Assembly (NCBI RefSeq): GCF_011057645.1
Contig: NZ_JAALGE010000006.1
Location: 19,028-83,027, forward strand
DNA: 64,000 nt
Source of the DNA: Marisediminicola senii
GTDB taxonomy: Bacteria; Actinomycetota; Actinomycetes; Actinomycetales; Microbacteriaceae
Direction: 5' to 3'
Numbering within the stretch: position 1 is the stretch's first letter; every line of letters begins with the position of its first letter. A program made the translations under genes and the position numbers. Below, one piece after another: positions 1 through 7,864 of the stretch. The notes under the pieces were generated by a model that saw nothing but the letters and a program-made list of their open reading frames with translations, searched no databases and had not been told where the DNA came from.

Positions 1-636
1 CGCCTGCAGAAGGTGAATTACTCCACCGAACTCGCCGACATGCACTACGTGCGCCAGGGGGACCCCAAGGGCCTCGGGCACGCGGTGCTGCGCGCGAAGA
101 TGCACGTCGGCCGTGAGCCGTTCGCGGTTCTGCTCGGTGACGACCTGATCGACGCCCGCGATGTGCTGCTGACGCGCATGATCGAGGAGTGCGAGAAGCG
201 CGGCGCCAGCATCGTGGCCCTGCTCGAGGTCGACCCGGCGGTCGCGCACATGTACGGTGTGGCGACGATCGAGGAGACCGACGACGACGACGTGGTGCGT
301 ATCACCGGACTGGTCGAGAAGCCCGCCCCGGGAACCGCGCCGTCGAACTACGCCATCATCGGCCGCTACGTGCTGAAGCCCGAGGTGTTCGAGGTGCTCG
401 AGAACACCGAGCCGGGCAAGGGCGGCGAGATCCAGCTGACCGACGCCCTCGAGACCCTGGCCGGCAACCCCGAGAACGGCGGCGGTGTCTACGGACTCGT
501 CTTCCGCGGCCGCCGGTACGACACCGGTGACCGCCTCGACTACATCAAGGCGATCGTGCAGCTTGCGGTTGACCGCGAGGATCTCGGACCCGACCTTCGA
601 CCATGGCTCAAGGAATACGTCGGCAACCTAGACTGA
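1..636 (+). CDS. galU: UTP--glucose-1-phosphate uridylyltransferase, 5' end outside the window
   Basis: GalU makes UDP-glucose from UTP and glucose-1-phosphate in the cytoplasm, supplying cell-wall and exopolysaccharide synthesis. The reading frame is open from base 1 and the first 211 codons visible are the C-terminal two thirds of a protein that is usually about 300 residues long. The fragment carries the family motif QGDPKGLGHAV, the acidic GDDLID strand that binds the sugar nucleotide and metal, and the VEKP and GEIQLTDAL segments. The gene ends with TGA at 634-636, four bases before rimJ. In related actinobacteria a MoeA-like gene (glp) normally follows galU; here it is absent. The start codon lies upstream of the window, so only the C-terminal part is described. 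Confidence 0.93.
   Translation, partial: RLQKVNYSTELADMHYVRQGDPKGLGHAVLRAKMHVGREPFAVLLGDDLIDARDVLLTRMIEECEKRGASIVALLEVDPAVAHMYGVATIEETDDDDVVRITGLVEKPAPGTAPSNYAIIGRYVLKPEVFEVLENTEPGKGGEIQLTDALETLAGNPENGGGVYGLVFRGRRYDTGDRLDYIKAIVQLAVDREDLGPDLRPWLKEYVGNLD
629..634 (+). promoter_or_regulatory. -10 box of a leaderless rimJ promoter
   Basis: TAGACT lies six bases before the ATG at 641, the spacing that would start transcription at or next to the A of the start codon. It overlaps the end of galU, so rimJ may have its own promoter in addition to read-through. No clear -35 box was seen. Confidence 0.45.
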
Positions 637-640
637 GCGA

Positions 641-1303
641 ATGGTGACGTCGATACCCACGCTGCGCGAGGGTGCGATAACCATCCGCCCCATCCGATTG
701 CGCGACGCCAGGGCACTCGAGCGCGAGCTGCTCGACAACCGCGGCTGGCTGCGCAAGTGGGAGGCGACGAGCCCCCACGGGCCGATGAACTTCGACACCC
801 GCGCGAGCATCCGCAGCCTGCAGGCGAACGCCCGTGCCGGTCTCGGCCTGCCGTTCGTCATCGAGGTCGACGGCGAACTGGCCGGGCAACTGAACGTCTC
901 GTCGATCACCTATGGCTCGCTCGGCTCCGCCAGCATCGGCTACTGGGTGTCCGAGCGATTCGCCGGCCGGGGAGCGACGCCCACCGCGGTCGCCCTCGCG
1001 ACCGACTACTGCTTCTTTCGCACCGGGCTGCACCGCATGGAGATCTGCATCCGCCCGGAGAACGAGGCGTCGCTGCGGGTCGTCGAGAAGCTCGGCTTTC
1101 GCTACGAGGGGCTGCGCCGGCGGTACATCCACATCAACGGCGACTGGCGCGACCACTTCTGCTTCGCCCTCGTGGTGGAAGAGCTGCCGACCGGCGTGCT
1201 GCGTCGCTGGCTCGACGGACGCGTGCCGGTGTCGAATGCCGTGATTCCGTCGGCCGACCGCGCGGCGGCGCTCAGCGGCATCCGTCTGGGCTCATCGAGC
1301 TGA
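641..1303 (+). CDS. rimJ: GNAT family N-acetyltransferase, RimJ/RimL type
   Basis: A 220-residue acetyltransferase of the RimJ/RimL branch, which acetylates protein N termini (RimJ: ribosomal protein S5) from acetyl-CoA. The start of the GNAT fold (ITIRPIRLRDARALE) lies near residues 9-23. The acetyl-CoA loop is in the IGYWVSERFAGRGATPTA segment around residue 110, followed by HRMEICIRPENEASLRVVEKLGF, the classic motif B of RimJ-type enzymes. The ATG at 641 follows the galU stop by four bases and has a -10-like TAGACT immediately upstream. The order galU-rimJ-sepX is the usual actinobacterial neighbourhood, although the intervening glp gene is missing here. The precise substrate cannot be read from sequence. 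Confidence 0.85.
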   Translation: MVTSIPTLREGAITIRPIRLRDARALERELLDNRGWLRKWEATSPHGPMNFDTRASIRSLQANARAGLGLPFVIEVDGELAGQLNVSSITYGSLGSASIGYWVSERFAGRGATPTAVALATDYCFFRTGLHRMEICIRPENEASLRVVEKLGFRYEGLRRRYIHINGDWRDHFCFALVVEELPTGVLRRWLDGRVPVSNAVIPSADRAAALSGIRLGSSS

Positions 1304-1413
1304 GCTGCCTGCACCCGATTCACCGCGCGGCGCGACCTTAAGAATCCGCTGACAACTCCCAAGTGAGGGCAGACACACCCCGCGGAATGAGGGATCGACA
1401 ACCCGCGCTCTCA

Positions 1414-1419
1414 TAGCCT
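1414..1419 (+). promoter_or_regulatory. -10 box of a leaderless sepX/glpR promoter
   Basis: TAGCCT lies seven bases before the ATG at 1427 and there is no Shine-Dalgarno sequence, so the transcript probably begins at the start codon. The 123 bases between rimJ and this gene hold nothing else recognised. Confidence 0.5.
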
Positions 1420-1426
1420 TAACCCC

Positions 1427-2398
1427 ATGGGTGTTCAGGGTCTTGGGTCGAGCGTGGTCATTGCGCTTGCCGCACTTCTCTGGCTCGTCTACCTGATGCC
1501 GACCTGGTTCCGCCGCCGCGAATACCTCGCCACCGAGCGCAACGCCGTGCGCCTGCAGCAGACCCTCCGCATCCTCGCGCAGACCGCAGAGGTGCCGGAG
1601 ACCGTTCGCGTGGAGAGCACCGCCCGCGACGTCGCCGAGCAGCGCAGGCTCCTGCGCATCGAGCACGAGAAGGCCCAGGCTGAGGCCCTCGCGAAGGAAC
1701 AGGCGATGGCCGCCGCTGCCGCCCACACCCGCTCGCTGCTCGTGCCCGGCACCATGGCCACGGCCGCGCGCACGCAGACCGCCCGCCGCCTGCGCATCTC
1801 GCGCCTCGCCACCACGTCGGTGCTCGCACTGTCGCTGGTCGCCATCGTCATCGGGGCGGTGCCCGCAGTCGCCTCCGCCGGCATCGTCATCACCGGGGCC
1901 ATCGTCGCCGCACTCGCCGTCGCCATGCTCACCCGCATGGCGACCGTCTCGCGTCGTCGCCCCGCCGCCGTGCAGGCCCCGACGCAGGTCGCGGCCGCCC
2001 CGCGCCGCACCGCCTCGTCGTTCGAGGCCCTCATCGAGGAGCCCGTCGCCGAGGAGGCCGTCGCCTCGAGCTGGATGCCGGTACCGCTGCCCAAGCCGCT
2101 CTACCTGTCGACGCCGACCCCGCAGGCGCGGGTCAGCCAGGCCGCCCTCGCCCTCGCGCGCGAGCAGCTCACCGCCGAGGCCGAGGCGGCCGAGCTCGCC
2201 CAGCGCGAAGCCGAGGTGCTGTTCGGCGTGCCATCCATCGCCCGTCGCGCCGAGCCCGCCGCCCGAACCGTCGCGACTGCCGCGCCGGCCTCGAACGGTG
2301 GCCCGCAGAGCCGGTTCGCCAGCATGGGCATCATCGACGACGCCCCGGCCGAGACGCCCGACCTCGACGCCGTGCTGCGCATCCGCCGCGCCGGGTAG
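1427..2398 (+). CDS. SepX/GlpR-like divisome membrane protein
   Basis: A 323-residue membrane protein that I assign to the actinobacterial SepX/GlpR family. These proteins work in cell division: SepX supports divisome stability in Streptomyces and GlpR is the membrane receptor of the MoeA-like protein Glp in Corynebacterium. What is visible: an N-terminal membrane helix (about residues 7-22, VVIALAALLWLVYLMPTWF) followed by charged RRREYLATER, a cytoplasmic helical part, a hydrophobic pair of helices at about residues 130-172, and an Ala/Glu-rich tail rich in AEAEAAELAQREAEVLFG that may form a coiled coil. Position directly behind galU-rimJ supports the assignment. Start chosen at the leaderless ATG. 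The final 12 codons look partially duplicated just downstream of the stop. Confidence 0.7.
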   Translation: MGVQGLGSSVVIALAALLWLVYLMPTWFRRREYLATERNAVRLQQTLRILAQTAEVPETVRVESTARDVAEQRRLLRIEHEKAQAEALAKEQAMAAAAAHTRSLLVPGTMATAARTQTARRLRISRLATTSVLALSLVAIVIGAVPAVASAGIVITGAIVAALAVAMLTRMATVSRRRPAAVQAPTQVAAAPRRTASSFEALIEEPVAEEAVASSWMPVPLPKPLYLSTPTPQARVSQAALALAREQLTAEAEAAELAQREAEVLFGVPSIARRAEPAARTVATAAPASNGGPQSRFASMGIIDDAPAETPDLDAVLRIRRAG

Positions 2399-2493
2399 CG
2401 CGAGCACGAGACGCTCGACCGTAGCCGGGCCGGGGGCGACCGCCCCCAGGCCTCCGATCTCGATGCCGCGCCGCGCATCCACCGCGCTGGTAG
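2356..2493 (+). repeat. Imperfect direct duplication of the sepX/glpR 3' end
   Basis: About 41 bases ending at the stop codon (2356-2397) recur with roughly seven substitutions and one gap at 2452-2493, including the part encoding LDAxxRIRRAG and a TAG. Between the copies sits a short GC-rich hairpin (GGGGGC 2432-2437 and GCCCCC 2442-2447). The second copy is not part of a gene and looks like a decaying tandem duplication. Confidence 0.5.
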
Positions 2494-2539
2494 GTGCGCG
2501 GATAGCAGTCCGAGAACCCTGATAACGTTGTTCACGCGA

Positions 2540-2612
2540 GGGCCCTTGGCGCAGTTGGTAGCGCGCCTCGTTCGCATCGAGGAGGTCAGGAGTTCGAATC
2601 TCCTAGGGTCCA
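2540..2612 (+). tRNA. tRNA-Ala (anticodon CGC)
   Basis: A full 73-base cloverleaf: acceptor stem GGGCCCT pairing with AGGGTCC and discriminator A, D arm GCGC/GCGC, anticodon stem CCTCG/CGAGG around loop TTCGCAT, and T arm AGGAG-TTCGAAT-CTCCT. The anticodon CGC reads GCG (Ala), a common codon here. The third acceptor pair is G3-U70, the universal identity element of alanine tRNA, which confirms the call. The 3' CCA is not encoded. A rho-independent terminator follows at once. Confidence 0.97.
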
Positions 2613-2615
2613 CTG

Positions 2616-2640
2616 AAACCCCCGGGAAACCGGGGGTTTT
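2616..2640 (+). terminator. Rho-independent terminator of tRNA-Ala
   Basis: AAACCCCC (2616-2623) pairs with GGGGGTTT (2632-2639) around an eight-base loop and ends in a T run, right after the tRNA. The next 125 bases up to the flavin enzyme hold no other recognised element apart from the start region. Confidence 0.85.
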
Positions 2641-2765
2641 CGCATTTCCCGACGCCGCACATCTTCCGCCGGCGGTCGGACGACTCGACACCCAGGCGGG
2701 AATATCCTTCCGGTGCCTATAGTTGACCCGAATACATACAAACGCATTGAGTGGAGTTGGCGACT

Positions 2766-3845
2766 ATGACGCAGCAGGTGGAGTTCGGTCTCGACACGTT
2801 CGGCGACGTGACCGTCGACGACAGCGGAGAGACGCTGCCGTACCCCCAGGTGATCCGCAACGTCGTGGCGGAGGCGGTGCTCGCCGATTCCCTCGGCATC
2901 GACTTCATCGGCATCGGGGAGCACCACCGCGACGACTATGCGATCTCGTCGCCCGAGGTGGTTCTCGCGGCCATCGCCGCCCAGACCAGCCACATCAAGC
3001 TCGGTTCCGCGGTGACCGTGCTGAGCTCGGATGACCCGATCCGGGTGTTCCAGCGCTTCGCCACGCTCGACGCGGTCTCGAACGGTCGTGCCGAAGTGAT
3101 CCTCGGCCGCGGCTCGTTCACCGAGTCGTTCCCGCTGTTCGGGTACGAGCTCGACCAGTACAGCCGCCTGTTCGAGGAGAAGCTCGACCTCTTCGCCGCG
3201 CTGCTGAAGGAGGACGCGGTTACCTGGAGCGGAAGCATCCGTCCCCCGCTCGTCGACCAGCACGTGTACCCGAAGACCGCGGCCGGCTCGATGCGCACCT
3301 GGATCGGCGTCGGCGGCAGCCCGGAATCGGTGGTGCGCGCCGCGAAGTACGGCCTGCCGCTGATGCTCGCCGTGATCGGCGGGGCGTCCGACCGGTTCCG
3401 CCCCTACGTCGACCTCTACCACCGCGCGCTCGCCCAGTTCGGGCACGAGACGCAGCCCATCGGCATCCACTCGCCCGGCTATGTCGCCGAGACCGACGAG
3501 CAGGCCCGCGAAGAGCTGTGGCCGCACAACCGCGTCATGTTCAACCGCATCGGCCGCGACCGCGGCTGGGGCGAGATGACCCGCCAGCACTTCGACCAGG
3601 AAGCCGGCCCGCAGGGATCGACCTACGTCGGATCGCCGGAGACCGTCGCGCAGAAGATCGCGCACACCGTGCACGTGCTGGGGCTGTCGCGCTTCGACCT
3701 CAAGTACACCTCGGGTCCGCTGCCGCACGAGAACATGATGAACAGCATCCGCCTGTACGGCGAGCAGGTCATCCCGCGCGTGCGCGAGCTGCTCGCCGAG
3801 AAGGCCGCGGCCGACGCTCCCCGCGAGGCCCAGTTCGCGCGGTAG
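2766..3845 (+). CDS. LLM-class flavin-dependent oxidoreductase (luciferase-like monooxygenase)
   Basis: A 359-residue TIM-barrel flavoenzyme of the bacterial luciferase-like family, the branch annotated as atypical FMN oxidoreductases. Such enzymes take FMNH2 or F420H2 and oxidise small organic substrates; the substrate here is unknown. Visible are FGLDTFGDV at the N terminus, IGEHHRDDYAISSPEVVLAAIAAQT (the flavin-side strand), LGSAVTVLSSDDPIRVFQRFATLD, and the loop ILGRGSFTESFPLFGY. A C-terminal TYVGSPETVAQKI segment is typical for the family. I prefer the ATG at 2766 with GGAG ten bases upstream; an in-frame GTG at 2751 would add five residues. It stands alone between the tRNA terminator and a hairpin at 3854. 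Confidence 0.85.
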   Translation: MTQQVEFGLDTFGDVTVDDSGETLPYPQVIRNVVAEAVLADSLGIDFIGIGEHHRDDYAISSPEVVLAAIAAQTSHIKLGSAVTVLSSDDPIRVFQRFATLDAVSNGRAEVILGRGSFTESFPLFGYELDQYSRLFEEKLDLFAALLKEDAVTWSGSIRPPLVDQHVYPKTAAGSMRTWIGVGGSPESVVRAAKYGLPLMLAVIGGASDRFRPYVDLYHRALAQFGHETQPIGIHSPGYVAETDEQAREELWPHNRVMFNRIGRDRGWGEMTRQHFDQEAGPQGSTYVGSPETVAQKIAHTVHVLGLSRFDLKYTSGPLPHENMMNSIRLYGEQVIPRVRELLAEKAAADAPREAQFAR

Positions 3846-3853
3846 CCGCCGCT

Positions 3854-3886
3854 GACCGGGCGGGAGCGGGTGCTGCCCGCCCGGTC
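3854..3886 (+). terminator. Strong hairpin after the flavin oxidoreductase gene
   Basis: GACCGGGCGGG (3854-3864) pairs perfectly with CCCGCCCGGTC (3876-3886). There is no T run, so it may be a GC-rich actinobacterial-type terminator. Confidence 0.5.
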
Positions 3887-4002
3887 GCCGCCGTTCGACC
3901 CCCGACTATTGCCCGCCGGGGGCGCGGTGCGACAGGATCGTGCGCACAACCACTCCACCGGTCGCCCGCGCGGGTAACCGCACCAGCTTCGAGGGGGACA
4001 TC

Positions 4003-4326
4003 GTGGCCGACGCACTTCCGACACCCATCGCGATACTGATCGACGCCGCCAACGCGGGCGACACCGATGACTTTCTCGACAGCATCACCGTCGACGGCTT
4101 CGTCGAAGACGGCGACCGCGTGTTCACCGGGCACGACGAGATTCGCCGCTGGTCGGATGCCGAGTTCATCGGCGCCGACGCCACCCTCGAGGTGCTCTCG
4201 GTCGAGACCACCGACGACGTCACGATCGTGCAGGTGGAGGTCGGCGGCTCCGGCTTCACCGGCGCGAGCACGTTCGAGTTCGTCGTCGACGGCGACCTCG
4301 TGGCGTCGATGACGATCAGCAGCTGA
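4003..4326 (+). CDS. Small nuclear-transport-factor-2/SnoaL-like protein
   Basis: A 107-residue protein resembling the SnoaL-like/NTF2 fold, a cone-shaped scaffold used by small isomerases, cyclases and ligand-binding proteins. The recognisable parts are the N-terminal helix PIAILIDAANAGDTDDFLDSIT, the strand pair around DGFVEDGDRVFTGHDEIRRWSDAEFIG, and the C-terminal beta strands ending in VDGDLVASMTISS. The start is the GTG at 4003, placed by GAGGGGG at 3991-3997; an upstream in-frame ATG at 3940 would add a poor-looking 21-residue leader. No neighbour shows its job. It converges on the alditol oxidase gene, 17 bases away. Function unknown. Confidence 0.65.
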   Translation: MADALPTPIAILIDAANAGDTDDFLDSITVDGFVEDGDRVFTGHDEIRRWSDAEFIGADATLEVLSVETTDDVTIVQVEVGGSGFTGASTFEFVVDGDLVASMTISS

Positions 4327-4343
4327 GCGCCCGCGACGTCAGC

Positions 4344-5597
4344 TCAGCCGAAGATCCACCGGTCGACGAACTCGTTGCGAAAACGCCCGTCGGGGTCGAG
4401 CTCGGAGACGAGGGCGCGAAACTCGTCGAGGCGCGGGTAGAGCGCGGCGATGGTGGCAGCATCCGTCTCGAAGAGCTTGCCCCAGTGCGGACGCGCCTCG
4501 AACGGACGCAGCGCAACGTCAAGGTCGCGCAGCACGGCCTCGACCTCGGGGATGTCCTGCTTCCAGGTGAAGTGGATGCCGATGCAGTCCTCGCTGTGGC
4601 TCGGGCTCAGCCAGAGCGAATCGCCGGTCATGGTGCGCAGCTCGCTGACGAGCAGGTGCGGGCGAATGCTCGGTGCGAGTGCGCGCACGGCCTCGATCGC
4701 CGCGACCGCGTTGCGCCGCGGCACGATGAACTCGCTCTGCAGCTCCTCGCCGTTGCTGGGGGTGAACTCGAGCTTGAAGTGCGGTAGGCGATCCCACCAC
4801 GGGCCGGCGACACCGAGCTGGGTCGTGGTGACCGACGCGTCGATGTCGGGCAGTGGATGCCGCTGCCGCTGCTGCCGCGTCGCGCCATAGAAATCGTCGC
4901 CGATGGCTGCGGAGCGCGGGTCATCGGTCCGTGACTTGAGCCACGCCTGCGTGATGCCGTCGTCACCCCAGTGGGTGAACAGGCTCACGCTGTATGCGGC
5001 GCTGGTGATGGCGTCGTAGTTGGCGAACAGCTGCTCCCACGGCAGGTTCTCCCACACGTCCTGCAGCACCTCGAACGACGGCTCGATGTCGAGGGTGACG
5101 CGGGTGACGATGCCGGCGAGGCCGAGCGAGACGACCATGCCGTCGAAGTTCGGCTCCCCGCGGCGCACGGAGATGACATCCCCGGTGCCCGTGACCAGCT
5201 CGAGGCCGGCCACCGCCGTGGCGAGGTTTCCGTTGCTGTCGCCGGAGCCGTGCGTGCCGGTCGCGATCGCGCCGGCGACGGAGATGTGGGGGAGCGATGC
5301 GAGGTTGTGGATGGCCCAGCCTGCGGTGGCGAGTTCCTGCGCGAAGTCGCCGTAGCGGGCGCCCGCGCTGACGGTGACGGTTCTGGCCTCGGCGTCGATC
5401 TCGATCTCGGTCGGCATCTTCGCCAGCGAGACCTGGGTGTCGAGGGTGTCGGCGATCGCGTTGAACGAGTGCCTGCTGCCGAGTGCGCGAACCCGGGGGC
5501 TCAGCAGCACCAGCTCCTGCAGTTCGATGGTGGAGGTCGGTTCCTCCAGCATCACGGCGTTGTAGCGGAGGTTGCCTGCCCAGTTAGTCGACGTCAT
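4344..5597 (-). CDS. FAD-binding alditol oxidase family protein (AldO/xylitol oxidase-like)
   Basis: A 417-residue flavoprotein of the VAO/PCMH family with a C-terminal D-arabinono-1,4-lactone-oxidase-type domain, matching in length and motifs the alditol oxidase AldO of Streptomyces. Members oxidise the C1 hydroxyl of alditols such as xylitol and sorbitol with O2, giving an aldose and hydrogen peroxide. His43 in RALGSRHSFN is the expected site of covalent FAD attachment. FAD-binding segments follow in AGARYGDF, LPHISVAGAIATGTHGSG and VSLGLAGIVTRVTLDIEP. A C-terminal HWGKLF segment is typical. The ATG at 5597 overlaps the stop of the upstream DUF4349 gene (ATGA), so the two are probably translated together. 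The substrate is inferred from family only. Confidence 0.85.
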   Translation of the reverse strand: MTSTNWAGNLRYNAVMLEEPTSTIELQELVLLSPRVRALGSRHSFNAIADTLDTQVSLAKMPTEIEIDAEARTVTVSAGARYGDFAQELATAGWAIHNLASLPHISVAGAIATGTHGSGDSNGNLATAVAGLELVTGTGDVISVRRGEPNFDGMVVSLGLAGIVTRVTLDIEPSFEVLQDVWENLPWEQLFANYDAITSAAYSVSLFTHWGDDGITQAWLKSRTDDPRSAAIGDDFYGATRQQRQRHPLPDIDASVTTTQLGVAGPWWDRLPHFKLEFTPSNGEELQSEFIVPRRNAVAAIEAVRALAPSIRPHLLVSELRTMTGDSLWLSPSHSEDCIGIHFTWKQDIPEVEAVLRDLDVALRPFEARPHWGKLFETDAATIAALYPRLDEFRALVSELDPDGRFRNEFVDRWIFG

Positions 5598-6691
5598 TCC
5601 TCTATTCTGTGCCCAGAATCCTGAGTCGGACTCTCTCCGTCCGACGCGAGTCGGGACGCGCGACGGCGGGAGACCCGCCGGACAACCGCGGCGGCCACCA
5701 GCGCGAGCACTGCGACGACGACGATCCAGGGCAGCGCGACGCCCGTCGCGACGAGCGCGCCGCCGAGGAAGGCGACGAGCGCGGTCCATCCGGTGACCAG
5801 CCCGGTGAGGAACGTATCGGGGGCGTCCGGCGGCACCGACGCCTCCGACGTGAGCGTGATGGTCACCGTGGCGAGGTCGACGCGCTCGGCGATGGACCGC
5901 CGCTGCGACTGCAGGCTCTCGAGGTCTGCCTGCCGCTGCGAAAGCGTGGTCTCGACCGTGAGCAGGTCTTCCGTGGTCTCTGCGGTGGCGAGCAGCCCGA
6001 CGAGCCGGTCGACCGAGGTCGATAGCGCGGTGATGCGCGCGTCGAGGTCGCGCGCCTCGAAGGTCACGTCGGTGGCCGACAGCGACCCCTCCTGGTACTC
6101 GCCGAGTTCCTTGATGCCGCCCAGGGTCTCCGTCAGGGCGCTCGCGGGGATGCGCGCCACGAGCCGGGCACTCGCCTCCGTGCCGGGCACGGGGCCGGGA
6201 TACGTGCCGCCGGAGGAGCCCGAGCTGGTGCCGACCGCCGTGTCGCCGAGCGCGCCGTCGCCGAGCGCACCGTCGCGGGAGGCGCCGTCTGCTGCACCGT
6301 CGTCGTCGACCGCCGGCTGCTCGGTGCGGGCGTCGATGCGCCCGCCCACCGCCTCGACCAGGCTCGCCGCGTCATCCGCCGCCTCGATCGGATCGTCGAC
6401 GCTGACGATGACGTAGCCCTCGCTGATCACCTCACGTGCGGGGTCGGCCTCGGCGGTCGGGTCGGAACCAGCCGAGGTGCCCGTGTCGCCGCTGCCGCCA
6501 CTGCCCTGTTCGCCGTCCCCGGTCGTCGCGTCCGGCTGCGGCGCGCCCGGCTCGACATACGGCTCGGCGAACCCGGGTTCCGTCTGCCCGATCGCGGGCG
6601 CGTAATCCTCGCTCGACGCCCCGGACCCCGTGCATCCCGCGAGCAGCACGCCCACCGCCACCATCGTCGCCACACCCCACCGTCGCCTCAT
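5594..6691 (-). CDS. DUF4349 domain lipoprotein
   Basis: A 365-residue secreted lipoprotein with a C-terminal membrane anchor. The N terminus has MRRRW, a hydrophobic stretch and the lipobox LLAG-C (Cys near residue 18). A long low-complexity Asp/Gly/Ser/Thr linker leads to the DUF4349 domain (about residues 85-310), which contains RLVARIPASALTETLGGIKELG and a coiled coil of about 70 residues beginning near DLDARITALSTSVDRL. A transmembrane helix and a basic tail (VRRVSRRRASRLAS) close the protein. The domain's role is not known; related proteins are found at the cell envelope. It overlaps aldO by four bases. The start is fixed by a leaderless TACAGT box six bases upstream. Confidence 0.8.
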   Translation of the reverse strand: MRRRWGVATMVAVGVLLAGCTGSGASSEDYAPAIGQTEPGFAEPYVEPGAPQPDATTGDGEQGSGGSGDTGTSAGSDPTAEADPAREVISEGYVIVSVDDPIEAADDAASLVEAVGGRIDARTEQPAVDDDGAADGASRDGALGDGALGDTAVGTSSGSSGGTYPGPVPGTEASARLVARIPASALTETLGGIKELGEYQEGSLSATDVTFEARDLDARITALSTSVDRLVGLLATAETTEDLLTVETTLSQRQADLESLQSQRRSIAERVDLATVTITLTSEASVPPDAPDTFLTGLVTGWTALVAFLGGALVATGVALPWIVVVAVLALVAAAVVRRVSRRRASRLASDGESPTQDSGHRIEE

Positions 6692-6697
6692 GGGCTC

Positions 6698-6703
6698 ACT
6701 GTA
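6698..6703 (-). promoter_or_regulatory. -10 box of the leaderless DUF4349-aldO operon
   Basis: On the minus strand TACAGT lies six bases before the ATG at 6691, with no ribosome binding site in between. Confidence 0.5.
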
Positions 6704-6803
6704 TGGTTCGCGTCGCGCGGGCCACCACCCAACGTTTGCGGGCACTTGTACGTCGGCCGCGTCAAGGCCCCCGCCGAAATGGAGCGTCGCTCGGCTCCCC
6801 GGG

Positions 6804-6809
6804 TAGCCT
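6804..6809 (+). promoter_or_regulatory. -10 box of a leaderless aldo/keto reductase promoter
   Basis: TAGCCT lies six bases before the ATG at 6816. It is divergent from the DUF4349 promoter about 100 bases away. Confidence 0.5.
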
Positions 6810-6815
6810 GACACG

Positions 6816-7802
6816 ATGCACACACGTACCCTCGGCCGCACCGGCCGCACAGTCTCTGTAATCGGCCTCGGCACCTGGCAGCTCGGATCCGACTGGGGCG
6901 ACGTCGACGCCACCACCGCCCGCTCCATCCTCGACGCCGCCGTCGAATCCGGGGTCACCTTCTTCGACACCGCCGACGTCTATGGCGACGGACAGAGCGA
7001 GAAGACCATCGGCGCGTACCTCGCAGACAACCCGGGCCACGGCATCACCGTCGGCACCAAGATGGGCCGTCGCGAGGCGCAGAACGCCGAGAACTTCACC
7101 CTGGCGAAGTTTCGCGAGTGGACAGACCGCTCCCGTGCCAACCTCGGCGTCGACACTCTCGACCTCGTTCAGCTGCACTGCCCGCCGACCGCCGTCTTCT
7201 CCACCCCGGCCGTGTACGACGCCCTCGACACCCTGGTTCAGGATGGCGCCATCGCCGCGTACGGCGTGAGCGTCGAGACCGCGGCAGAGGCCCTCGCCGC
7301 CATCGAACACCCCGGTGTCGCGACGGTGCAGATCATCCTCAACGCCTTCCGCCTCAAGCCACTCGACGAGGTGCTCCCGGCCGCCGCTGCCGCCGGCGTC
7401 GGAATCGTCGCGCGCGTTCCCCTCGCCTCCGGCCTGCTCAGCGGCAAGTACTCCGCCGACACGACGTTCGCCGAGAACGACCATCGCAACTACAACCGTG
7501 ACGGTTCGGCATTCGACGTAGGGGAGACTTTCTCCGGCGTCGACTACGAGAGCGGCGTCGCCGCCGCCCAGGAGTTCGCCGCGCTGGCCGCGGACACCGG
7601 GCTCACCACCCCGCAGGCCGCCCTCGCCTGGATCGCCCAGCTCGACGGCGTCAGCAGCGTCATCCCCGGGGCACGCATCGTCGAGCAGGCGAAGTCGAAC
7701 GCCGTCGCGGGATCGGCCGCGCAGCTGCCGACCCAGTTCGACGCCGCGGTCTCCGAGCTGTACGACCGCTACTTCCGCGCCGCGATCCACCCGCGCTGGT
7801 AG
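6816..7802 (+). CDS. Aldo/keto reductase
   Basis: A 328-residue NADPH-dependent aldo/keto reductase with the expected barrel length. The catalytic tetrad is present: Asp51 and Tyr56 in FFDTADVYGDG, Lys82 in VGTKMGRR and His121 in LVQLHCPP. The C-terminal cofactor segment IPGARIVEQAKSN contacts the adenosine phosphate in the family. The substrate is unknown; the closest architecture is the AKR group of general stress or sugar aldehyde reductases. It has its own leaderless promoter and converges on the DUF1206 gene, with a shared hairpin between them. The leaderless ATG also agrees with the conserved TRTLGRTG N terminus. Confidence 0.88.
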   Translation: MHTRTLGRTGRTVSVIGLGTWQLGSDWGDVDATTARSILDAAVESGVTFFDTADVYGDGQSEKTIGAYLADNPGHGITVGTKMGRREAQNAENFTLAKFREWTDRSRANLGVDTLDLVQLHCPPTAVFSTPAVYDALDTLVQDGAIAAYGVSVETAAEALAAIEHPGVATVQIILNAFRLKPLDEVLPAAAAAGVGIVARVPLASGLLSGKYSADTTFAENDHRNYNRDGSAFDVGETFSGVDYESGVAAAQEFAALAADTGLTTPQAALAWIAQLDGVSSVIPGARIVEQAKSNAVAGSAAQLPTQFDAAVSELYDRYFRAAIHPRW

Positions 7803-7822
7803 TACCGAACAGAACACTCGAC

Positions 7823-7858
7823 CTGCCCGCTCGCGCTCCTCGGAACGCGGGCGGGCAG
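7823..7858. terminator. Bidirectional hairpin between convergent genes
   Basis: CTGCCCGC (7823-7830) pairs with GCGGGCAG (7851-7858), with further GC pairing inside. It sits between the ends of the aldo/keto reductase and DUF1206 genes and can serve both. Confidence 0.55.
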
Positions 7859-7864
7859 TGTCGG

